Shown: positions 58,201 to 64,000 of the stretch, one piece after another
Numbering within the stretch: position 1 is the stretch's first letter
Layout: every line of letters begins with the position of its first letter
Source of the DNA: Parapedobacter lycopersici
GTDB taxonomy: Bacteria > Bacteroidota > Bacteroidia > Sphingobacteriales > Sphingobacteriaceae
Length of the DNA: 64,000 nucleotides
Assembly: GCF_024643285.1 (NCBI RefSeq)
Contig: NZ_JAMSLW010000001.1
Location: 865,239-929,238 of the forward strand
Direction of reading: 5' to 3'
Notes under the pieces: generated by a model
The model's database searches: none
The model's input: only the letters and a program-made list of their open reading frames with translations
Told to the model about the DNA's origin: nothing
Translations under genes and position numbers: made by a program

Positions 58201-58732
58201 CCGCGGCCCCTTTTACGGATACCGTCACTCCTTCCAACGGGTTTCCCCGCTCATCTTTCACATTTCCGGTAATATCCCGTTGGATCTCAATATCGGCTCC
58301 CCTTATGGGATTTGACAGCCGCTCCTGCCTGATCAGGATGTTATTATTGATAATCCGATAGGAAAAGGGAAGTCCAGCCAGGCAATCCGCCAATACCTCC
58401 TCCACAGTACCGTGTGTAACGGCAAGATCAATTTTCACATCCTTAAGGCTTTCGCTGTTATAGACAAACACATAGCCGGTCTGTGCCTTGATTTCCTGAA
58501 ATATTTTTTCCATCGGCGCGTTCCGCATCCGGATGGTTATATACTGTGCAACGCTGGTTGCACTCACCTGGACAAAAGCGACCGACAGAATGCCGACAAT
58601 TAAGTAGAACCGCATAATAACCTTCCGTTTATCAACAAGTAAATCGGTTAGTTTTTTCCATTTTACATACGACAGAAATCGCAACGCCAGCACATTGAGT
58701 ATAGCGCCTGTTGCACACCAATTAAATTTCAT
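55262..58732 (-). CDS. SusC/RagA-family TonB-linked transporter with STN domain
   Basis: A 1156-residue outer-membrane transporter. A long leader (1-60) with signal core MRFYLIVGILSVAFVQVSA is followed by an STN domain (about 65-140), a carboxypeptidase-regulatory-like domain (about 153-230), a plug with GPAATAIYGSEGANGVILVTTKRG, and a barrel ending VSLGLTIGF. The ATG at 58732 gives the long leader common in this family; the ATG at 58615 (MRFYLI) is an alternative. A plus-strand promoter-like pair (58711-58740) overlaps its 5' end. FecR lies 198 bp upstream. Confidence 0.94.
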   Translation of the reverse strand: MKFNWCATGAILNVLALRFLSYVKWKKLTDLLVDKRKVIMRFYLIVGILSVAFVQVSATSVAQYITIRMRNAPMEKIFQEIKAQTGYVFVYNSESLKDVKIDLAVTHGTVEEVLADCLAGLPFSYRIINNNILIRQERLSNPIRGADIEIQRDITGNVKDERGNPLEGVTVSVKGAAAATTTDKMGNYRITRPQDGASLVFTIVGYESREIPLGSASVINTVLTEAVSDLAEVVVVGYGTQRRQDQTTASSTVDGGELRSSSTANAGNMLEGQVGGLSVQNNEGTPGGNPIIRIRGATSLLGSNEALVVVDGLQRGNLGDLNPSDIESMEVLKGPAATAIYGSEGANGVILVTTKRGKTVAPDVSFSSSYTYAAVNTNAYQLMDAATFARYANLRELADNLDRDPLPIYSDEQIAAFENTRGTDWMKAIFRGGSTFNNALSISGRGEKINYLFSGGYLDQQGTALNSGNKRYTLQTNLSFDLLRWMQLNVNWLGVKTDQQNNLRGGIGDKLMNPLYNALIYPSVYPVYDEDGNYTDVRNDRGAPFWSFNPVATALEPINRGKNTTNNVNTSIIFTPFKDEDLSLEIHAGARFNEYNFLNYNNTKTFQGASSNGRSSINYLSSRFLQNTNILRYRKQFNRHNLEFTGIYEQKHDQNYQVTLENRNFPTPETNINDLGSTLNQVTRSAALASYIRSWAGRVNYNFDDRYLASVSYRADGSSVFGADNKWGYFPSASLGWRISEEQFLSDVDALTELKLRVEWGITGNQAIAPYQSLSAIGTTGRYPLYGNGSDIPGYGILRPENPDLKWEETEQQNVGIDLSLFQGKFTFVGDYFHKITRDMLMPREVAEYTGVSTIIGNAGKISNTGVETIFGYSFRSGDFTMSTNVNFTKNYIKVLDLGGDDKIGYNGGTGGYGANEEVVFMFKGERFGQFYLWVDQGTWGTDERQQALRYGQLPGDTKYLDVNDDGIIDEQDRVRSGSINPDVYFGINSQMTYRNFGFSFNINGVAGNKIMNQERMNGDVLLDELYSNRWTETNQQTNIPAIIDERTRAAETAGHPTTINIPYTMFGATTRFLESGSFVRLRNVRLSYNLAGTVIKPDRLKNFTIYLEGENLVTITNYSGFNPSVSAFREATRQGFSVVNYPVARTVSLGLTIGF

Positions 58733-58740
58733 TACCTTTG
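58711..58740 (+). promoter_or_regulatory. Antisense promoter at the susC start (DUF4838 module)
   Basis: On the plus strand TTG (58711-58713) is followed after 19 nt by TACCTTTG (58733-58740), a full match to the Bacteroidota promoter, pointing away from susC towards the terminator at 58808-58839. The TTG box lies inside the susC coding region on the opposite strand. Confidence 0.6.
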
Positions 58741-58746
58741 TGATGT

Positions 58747-58840
58747 TTGAGTTAATAATGAATTCACTTACAAGAATTTATCCTTTCGGAATAGACTTAA
58801 ACATTTTACGTCTTCTGATGGCCGTCAGGAGACGTTTTTA
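58747..58840 (+). ncRNA. Candidate antisense small RNA in the fecR-susC gap (DUF4838 module)
   Basis: An about 94-nt plus-strand unit with a full promoter match upstream and a canonical terminator at its end. It begins about 14 bp from the susC start codon and covers the region from which the susC leader should be transcribed on the other strand. Layout and size equal those of the candidate at 48559-48658, though the two sequences show no evident similarity. No plus-strand reading frame of note lies within it. Confidence 0.5.
58808..58839 (+). terminator. Plus-strand intrinsic terminator in the fecR-susC gap (DUF4838 module)
   Basis: ACGTCTTCTGA (58808-58818) pairs with TCAGGAGACGT (58825-58835), eleven pairs including one T-G, around a 6-nt loop, followed by T (58835-58839). 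All annotated genes here run the other way. Confidence 0.7.
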
Positions 58841-58930
58841 ATTAGCTATCTTCCGATCAGTTCCGGCTTAGGGAATTTTTCCGCTTTTCATTCTTTGTCT
58901 TCTCATTGGTTAATAATTAGTTGGTTTACA

Positions 58931-60079
58931 TTACGTGTAGATAATAATTTTCCGCTTGCCGCTATTGTTCGTTTCTATCCGGTATTTTAAATCAAAATAG
59001 GCCAGCATATCCAACACCTGTGAGGCGCTGGCATTCCGGTATGCCTCACCCCAAAGTTTAATATCCGGCTTGCTGCCTTCGAATTCCACTTCCACATCGT
59101 ACCACCTGGCGAACTGCCGCATGATGGCTTCAATGTCTGAGTTTTCAAAGCGGAATAGCCCATTTTTCCAGGCCACGGCATCGTTAATATCAATCTGTCG
59201 TACGGATAACTGGCTTTCCTTGTTGAGCGATGCCTGCTGGCCCGGACGCAACATCACCGCCTCGTCAGTCGCATGTCCCACAATCTTCACCGATCCCTCA
59301 AGCAGCGTAGTTTTCACAGCCGGTTCATCCGGATAACTGTTCACGTTAAAATGTGTTCCCATTACTTCAACGGTCTGCCGTGGCGTAATCACGCGAAATG
59401 GCCTTCCGTTGGACTTTGCAACTTCAAAATAAGCTTCCCCTTTCAACTGCACAACCCGTTCTCCGCTGTTGTCAATGGCTGCGTAGGTCAACGACGAAGC
59501 TGCATTTATCCACACTTGGGTACCATCAGGCAATGTAACACGGTACTGCCCGCCGCGCGGTGTGGTAATTGTATTCAGCGGAATAGCCCGTTTATTTCCG
59601 GTTTGTGTTCCTTCGGAAAGATAGGTCAGCTGGCCGGCTTCATTTTTAAATACGATGCTGTCCCGCTGTGTCCCTGCATTTCCGGCCGAAATATCATCCA
59701 GCACGATGTGCCGGCCATCGGCCAGCGTAAGCGTGGCTTTATTACCACCTGGCATAATATCGGCTGCTGTTATTGGATGGTGGGTGCTGTCGGATAATCC
59801 GTTCCGCTGAACCATCAGCAAATAAGCGACCAGCGTGGCAGCTATCAGTGTGGCTGCCGCCACATACCGGGTCTTAAAAAACCATCGTTGTCTTCGGGCG
59901 GCGGGCAGTTGTTCACCGACAGTAAGCAGGTCCTGCTCAATTTCATCATATGGTATGTCAGCTGGATCGGTAGCCCGGTGTATTTGATACCACTGTTCAA
60001 CCAAAGCACGTTCGGACTCATTGCATTTACCTGCGAGGTATCGTTGCAAAAGGGATTTTATTTTTTGCTCTCCGTTCAT
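58931..60079 (-). CDS. FecR-family anti-sigma factor / sigma regulator without adjacent sigma gene
   Basis: A 382-residue protein with a cytoplasmic N-terminal domain (1-68), transmembrane helix at about 71-90, a FecR domain with LPDGTQVWINAASSLTYAAI, VVQLKGEAYFEVAKSNGRPFRV and VEVMGTHFNVNSYPDE, and a DUF4974 C-terminus (about 305-380). The frame continues upstream to 60160, but the ATG at 60079 (MNGEQKIKSL) gives the normal N-terminus and avoids the preceding gene. Directly upstream, 73 bp away, is the helix-hairpin-helix barrel gene, not a sigma gene, which is unusual. The nearest unpaired sigma gene is at 50675-51310. Confidence 0.93.
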   Translation of the reverse strand: MNGEQKIKSLLQRYLAGKCNESERALVEQWYQIHRATDPADIPYDEIEQDLLTVGEQLPAARRQRWFFKTRYVAAATLIAATLVAYLLMVQRNGLSDSTHHPITAADIMPGGNKATLTLADGRHIVLDDISAGNAGTQRDSIVFKNEAGQLTYLSEGTQTGNKRAIPLNTITTPRGGQYRVTLPDGTQVWINAASSLTYAAIDNSGERVVQLKGEAYFEVAKSNGRPFRVITPRQTVEVMGTHFNVNSYPDEPAVKTTLLEGSVKIVGHATDEAVMLRPGQQASLNKESQLSVRQIDINDAVAWKNGLFRFENSDIEAIMRQFARWYDVEVEFEGSKPDIKLWGEAYRNASASQVLDMLAYFDLKYRIETNNSGKRKIIIYT

Positions 60080-60152
60080 GTTATTTTTCCTTTTCCGTCC
60101 GCTTACTGGTATAGTCAAACAACTCCGGTGCTGGGCGTAGAAAAAAAATAAA

Positions 60153-62210
60153 CTAATCAAATTGAATCCGTAACTGGACGGTCAGCTCCGAACGCTGATT
60201 CCCTGTACTAGCATTTAATCCGGTTCCTACCTCATCCACTCCCCGGTAGATAAATGTGGCGTAACGTAACCAAAGGTCTATCTTCCGTTGCAACCGACAC
60301 CTTACATTGACATAGGCGCGTATACCACGGTTATGGTATACGGGGAACGAATACGCGTACAGTACATTGTTTTCAAAAGCATAGATTCTGGACTGATAGC
60401 TTGGCGTACCGAACATGGCCACCCGTACATTGCCACTGAATCTCGAGCTCATCGGTTTATAAATCACATCGTGGTACCACAGCCAGCCAATTTCCGTTGG
60501 GGTTCCCTCCTTCCGGTAATGTGAAAATTCCACCCGGCTGCGCATACGCCAGCGGTCGTCGAGTGTATATTGCCCGTCGATCCGCAACTGTTGCCGGTTG
60601 ACGTCCACCACCCGGTTTTCAGGCAGGTCCAACGCAGCATTTTCAGCCTTGCGGCGATACCGATAACGAATGCTTGCCTTTGCCCGCTTGTACCATTCGT
60701 AGGTAAACTGCGTCAGCATGTCCATCCCGCCTGACGGCGCATTTACCCGGTAACGAAGCCAGGGAAAACGAAATACATCCACATAGCCCACCCATTGCAC
60801 GCGCCTGCCAAGCTGATAAGCTAAACCCGAATAAAACCCCCGTTCATTAACTGCCGCGCTCCCTGCGGCAAATGCCTGGTTATAAAAAGAATGATACTCC
60901 CGGTGAAAATCCCGATGGAGCAAGACCAGTGAAAGGCGGTGATGCAGGTTCAGCATCGCGCCATTAAGGAAAGCGAAGCCACGGCCGATGCGATGAGCCG
61001 CCTCACCGAAAAAATACACGTTGCGAACCGTGCCGCTGTAATACAAACTGGCATTCCATAGCGAACGGCCCCGGAATGCATACCGTGTATACAGCCGCGG
61101 ACGTGGCTTGATCGAAGCATCGAATTCCGTGCGGAACGCCGTTGCACCAAGCGTAAACCGGCGGCGTGCATACTGGATATTGAGCCCGTATACCCATTGT
61201 TGGAGCGCATTCCGGTTTGCGGCTTCCGAGGGCGTTCGGTGCAGGCCGGTCTGACCGAGGGAACCAACGAGCTGTGTACTGTCAGCAGCGTGCTCCATGG
61301 AGCCATCCAGTTTACGCCACGACACAAAAGGGGTAACCGACAGGTTGGGCTTCAGGGCGATGGTTGCTGCGGCCCCACGCAAAAACAGCACCTCGTTGGA
61401 TGATGTATACGGGCGAAGCCCGGTGCCCTGCTTGGCTACCTGCTGCAGCGTAGCCCCTTTCCCGAATCCGAGTCCCGACCACATGGCCAGTCCCTGGCCG
61501 AACTGCAGCGCATAATCGCCAATAACCAGGTCCCGGACATGCCCCTGGTTACGCATATATACACTTCCGGAATAAAAGTCAAACCCCTGGCGCTGTGCGC
61601 CGGAAAAAAAACGTTCCCCGGCGTCCTTTTTCATATTTACCGCTACCCGCAGGTCCCGGTTAAAATGATAGCGGTACCGGACAAACATGCGATCCGGCGA
61701 ACCCAGGTAGCGCGAGCGCGCGGTATCGCGGATGGCATAACCCCGCTGCCTTTGCAGCATACGTCCATACCTGACCATCAGGTCATGCGCACCTTCCGAT
61801 AGCAGCTCCCGGGCACGAACTTCGGATAGCGAACCGGGGGTATTTACTTCCACAAAGGGAATAAGCATCCGCAGCAGCTCCAGGTCCATCCCTTCAATCG
61901 CCTGTAACTCGTACACGGAAACCAGTCTGCCCGATGCATGCCGGTGGGCCAGCAGGTTACCGATGAACAACTCAGGTACAAACAATAGCTCGCGAAGTTC
62001 CGATCCGTCGGTCCGGTTCAGGTCGATCGGATGCTGCCGGTAAAATTCCAGCCGTTCGGCTAATTCCGTAAAATCAAAGTTTTCATCCCTGTCTTCGGCA
62101 TAAAATTCACCCAGGTGTTCGATGAGCGCCGCATTGTCCGTTTGCCCGTATAACGAACAAGTCAGCAGCAGGCTGCCCAGCACCGTGCAGCTATAACTCC
62201 TAAAACGCAT
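60153..62210 (-). CDS. Helix-hairpin-helix domain protein with predicted outer-membrane barrel
   Basis: A 685-residue secreted protein (signal peptide 1-22, ending LYGQ). Residues about 45-125 contain two helix-hairpin-helix repeats of the ComEA type (IDLNRTDGSELRELLFVPELFIGNLLAHRH, then LVSVYELQAIEGMDLELLRMLIPFV when read across the two helices). The remaining 540 residues alternate short aromatic-rich strands with Arg/Tyr, like an outer-membrane beta barrel, ending in SELTVQLRIQFD. The helix-hairpin-helix domain usually binds DNA, but in this family the role is unknown. Its start overlaps the end of the PorV-like gene by 11 bp, so the two are translationally linked. Confidence 0.8.
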   Translation of the reverse strand: MRFRSYSCTVLGSLLLTCSLYGQTDNAALIEHLGEFYAEDRDENFDFTELAERLEFYRQHPIDLNRTDGSELRELLFVPELFIGNLLAHRHASGRLVSVYELQAIEGMDLELLRMLIPFVEVNTPGSLSEVRARELLSEGAHDLMVRYGRMLQRQRGYAIRDTARSRYLGSPDRMFVRYRYHFNRDLRVAVNMKKDAGERFFSGAQRQGFDFYSGSVYMRNQGHVRDLVIGDYALQFGQGLAMWSGLGFGKGATLQQVAKQGTGLRPYTSSNEVLFLRGAAATIALKPNLSVTPFVSWRKLDGSMEHAADSTQLVGSLGQTGLHRTPSEAANRNALQQWVYGLNIQYARRRFTLGATAFRTEFDASIKPRPRLYTRYAFRGRSLWNASLYYSGTVRNVYFFGEAAHRIGRGFAFLNGAMLNLHHRLSLVLLHRDFHREYHSFYNQAFAAGSAAVNERGFYSGLAYQLGRRVQWVGYVDVFRFPWLRYRVNAPSGGMDMLTQFTYEWYKRAKASIRYRYRRKAENAALDLPENRVVDVNRQQLRIDGQYTLDDRWRMRSRVEFSHYRKEGTPTEIGWLWYHDVIYKPMSSRFSGNVRVAMFGTPSYQSRIYAFENNVLYAYSFPVYHNRGIRAYVNVRCRLQRKIDLWLRYATFIYRGVDEVGTGLNASTGNQRSELTVQLRIQFD

Positions 62211-62991
62211 AACTGATACCCATTTGTGGAGAAATCCCTAAGCGGGGATGAAACGTAGTGGCAACATCTACGACCATGTGATCCCAGGCAAGGCCAAATC
62301 CCGCATATTGTTGCAGGGGGTATAATGAAAACCCTCCCCTGAGCCATAATGCCGCTGTCAGCGCATACTCCAGGCCCGCGCGGCCATCCAGGGTCCGCGT
62401 CAGATCATACACAGCGTCCGAAGTGAGTATCACTTTACCCAGCTGATAACCCACCCCGATACGCAGTGTTGATGGAACGACACCGTATACCCGTTCGTAG
62501 CCCATGTTACCTATGTTCTGATAGTGTATCCCTACGACCAGGTCTTCACGTATATGGTATTGCAGACCGGCGTCAGCCGAAAAGGATCGGTCAACGCGAT
62601 ACGCGGGAATACGTAACTGATGGAAATTAACGGATATCGCCAACGCTAATTTCGGACCAAGTGGCTTGGCATAAACAACACCTCCATGCAGCGCCTCATA
62701 GGCATCCTGTAAGCCATACCGGTGGATCCTAACCCCCATGTTGCCCAACCGGGTCGGGATACCCAAAAGCGCCGTCTGACCTGTAATTTCAGTAGAAAGA
62801 AAATGCTGCCGGTATGCGACATGCACGACGACCTGATCCAACCGGGTCAATCCGGCCGGATTTGCCGTAAGGCTGTATATCTCCTGAAGGGCAGTGCCCG
62901 TGCCTCCCATTGCTTGATGACGTGTTCCGGTGTAGGTTTGGGTATAGGCTTTGGTGGAGATCAGCAGGAGTATGAGCCACCTTCCAATCAT
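62200..62991 (-). CDS. PorV/PorQ-like outer-membrane beta-barrel protein
   Basis: A 263-residue protein with a signal peptide (1-18) and the opening RHQAMGGTGTALQEIYSLTANPAGL, which matches the GGxxxAxxxxxxxxxxNPAGL pattern of the PorV/PorQ/UPF0164 barrels. The rest is a run of amphipathic strands ending in an aromatic residue (SPQMGISYAF). PorV and PorQ are type IX secretion components, but many relatives in Bacteroidota have no known role, and no other secretion gene is in this window. It overlaps the helix-hairpin-helix barrel gene by 11 bp. TACCTTCA, resembling a -7 element, lies just before the start codon. Confidence 0.75.
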   Translation of the reverse strand: MIGRWLILLLISTKAYTQTYTGTRHQAMGGTGTALQEIYSLTANPAGLTRLDQVVVHVAYRQHFLSTEITGQTALLGIPTRLGNMGVRIHRYGLQDAYEALHGGVVYAKPLGPKLALAISVNFHQLRIPAYRVDRSFSADAGLQYHIREDLVVGIHYQNIGNMGYERVYGVVPSTLRIGVGYQLGKVILTSDAVYDLTRTLDGRAGLEYALTAALWLRGGFSLYPLQQYAGFGLAWDHMVVDVATTFHPRLGISPQMGISYAF

Positions 62992-63129
62992 GAAGGTGAA
63001 GGTACTAAGAAAAAATTATTTTTTCATAAAAAGATTCAACAGCTAAACTGCATTATAGCCACAGCTAAAGCCGGATGCGTGTATGTGCAATGCGTAACTT
63101 GTGATTATGCAGCATTTTTTCGGAATTTT

Positions 63130-64000
63130 CTATTTAGCAAATTTCCTGGTGCCTGCCACACATAGAATGACCCCAAGCGTTACGGCAATCATACCTATAC
63201 TTACTTTTTCATGAAGCAATAAACCGGCTAATGCAAGACCAAAAAACGGTTGCAATAACTGTAATTGTCCAACGGTTGCAATGCCCCCCTGTGCCAACCC
63301 CCTGTACCAAAAAATGAAACCGATGAACATACTGAACAGCGATACATAAGCCAGACCCGCCCAGGCCTCCGTACTAATGTCTCCAAACGACACAGGCATA
63401 TAGCAACACATAAGCGGCAGCATTACGGGCAAAGAAAGCACCAACGCCCAGGAAATAACCTGCCAGCCACCCAGCGCGTGGGTGAGTTTTGCTCCCTCCG
63501 CATAACCCAGTCCACAAAGCACAATAGCGCCAAGCATGAGCAGATCACCCTTCGGTGAAGCCGTAAGCCCCTGTGCTACCGCATAGCCCGTCACCAACAG
63601 GCTGCCAATGACAGAAAAAATCCAAAACACAGGTTTGGGGCGTTCACCGCCACGGATAATACCGAATACAGCCGTTGCCATGGGCAGTATGCCCAGAAAA
63701 ACAATCGAATGAGCCGACGTAATATATTGCAGCGCCAGCGCACTTAATAATGGAAAACCGGCCACCACACCAAGAGCTACAATAACCAATGGAAAAATCT
63801 GTTTTCGTTCCGGGCGTTTTTGCTTAAATACCAACAGGGCGATAAGCGCAAGTATTCCGGCGATGGAAGCCCTGGCAACGGTTAGAAACACGGGGTTAAA
63901 TTCCAATACGGCCACCCTGGTGGCTGGCAATGACCCGCTGAACAATACCACACCGACAAAGCCATTTAACCACCCTTGTGAGGTGTTTTCTTTTATTTTT
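63130..64000 (-). CDS. EamA/DMT-family transporter, N-terminus cut by window edge
   Basis: An inner-membrane transporter of the drug/metabolite superfamily with two EamA halves. At least nine hydrophobic helices are visible, including VALGVVAGFPLLSALALQYI and AQGGIATVGQLQLLQPFFGL (second-half signature) and ending in LGVILCVAGTRKF. A GTG at 63951 could be read as a start, but the frame stays open to the last base of the window. The upstream residues (ENTSQGWLNGFVGVVLFSG) look like the normal first helix, so the gene almost certainly begins outside. The substrate is unknown. It lies 138 bp upstream of the PorV-like gene. Confidence 0.9.
   Translation of the reverse strand, partial: KIKENTSQGWLNGFVGVVLFSGSLPATRVAVLEFNPVFLTVARASIAGILALIALLVFKQKRPERKQIFPLVIVALGVVAGFPLLSALALQYITSAHSIVFLGILPMATAVFGIIRGGERPKPVFWIFSVIGSLLVTGYAVAQGLTASPKGDLLMLGAIVLCGLGYAEGAKLTHALGGWQVISWALVLSLPVMLPLMCCYMPVSFGDISTEAWAGLAYVSLFSMFIGFIFWYRGLAQGGIATVGQLQLLQPFFGLALAGLLLHEKVSIGMIAVTLGVILCVAGTRKFAK

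Noticed and set aside
34702-58930. A shared ECF promoter motif upstream of the three STN-type susC genes
   Set aside because: Only a short TCTATTCC is common to two of the three gaps by eye, which is too little to call; an alignment of many SusC upstream regions would be needed.
60080-60160. Longer N-terminus for the third FecR protein
   Set aside because: It would overlap the stop of the upstream gene and add a hydrophobic stretch foreign to FecR proteins; the ATG at 60079 gives the standard start.
63130-63951. A complete EamA transporter starting with GTG at 63951
   Set aside because: The frame continues without a stop to position 64000 and the extra residues look like the normal first helix; the gene is cut by the edge.

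Overview
The window looks like a chromosomal segment of a Bacteroidota member, most likely Sphingobacteriaceae/Chitinophagaceae-like (inference). The evidence is four SusC/SusD pairs, three FecR anti-sigma genes beside ECF sigma factors, a PorV-like barrel, a monomeric isocitrate dehydrogenase, few Shine-Dalgarno sequences, and promoters of the Bacteroidota type (TTG, 19-20 bp, TAnnTTTG). No rRNA, tRNA, insertion sequence, CRISPR array or phage gene was seen.

Positions 1-20.6 kb are mostly housekeeping. They hold the end of an AraC regulator, a thioester alpha-2-macroglobulin, D-Ala-D-Ala ligase (convergent), a PASTA protein, MltG, a hotdog thioesterase and a BrkB/YihY membrane protein. Ribosomal protein S1, two DUF1801-type proteins, isocitrate dehydrogenase, RecQ and ComEC follow. 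The 458-bp gap between the BrkB gene and rpsA holds a striking inverted array with an exact 11-bp period.

Positions 20.6-60.1 kb are a large accessory nutrient-acquisition region, entirely on the minus strand. In transcription order the first module is FecR, SusC, SusD and a DUF4838 protein, with an ECF sigma gene at its far end instead of its front. The second is ECF sigma, FecR, SusC and SusD. It runs into a GarL-like aldolase, a GntP-type permease, a Tat/lipoprotein mannonate-dehydratase-like protein, a tartronate-semialdehyde-reductase-like enzyme, glycerate kinase and a 2-hydroxyacid dehydrogenase. The third is ECF sigma, FecR, SusC and SusD, followed by an amidohydrolase, a SusC without the signalling (STN) domain, its SusD, a beta-propeller lactonase and a lactate-permease-family transporter. 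The central enzymes match the lower part of aldarate catabolism (aldolase, tartronate semialdehyde, glycerate, 2-phosphoglycerate). No glucarate/galactarate dehydratase is present, so the true substrate is open. The region contains almost no recognisable glycoside hydrolase.

Two of the three FecR-SusC gaps carry, on the opposite (plus) strand, a TAnnTTTG element at the susC start followed about 100 nt later by a canonical intrinsic terminator. These are candidate antisense small RNAs of the kind known from Bacteroides polysaccharide loci. Positions 60.1-64 kb hold a helix-hairpin-helix/barrel protein, a PorV-like protein and an EamA transporter that runs off the right edge.
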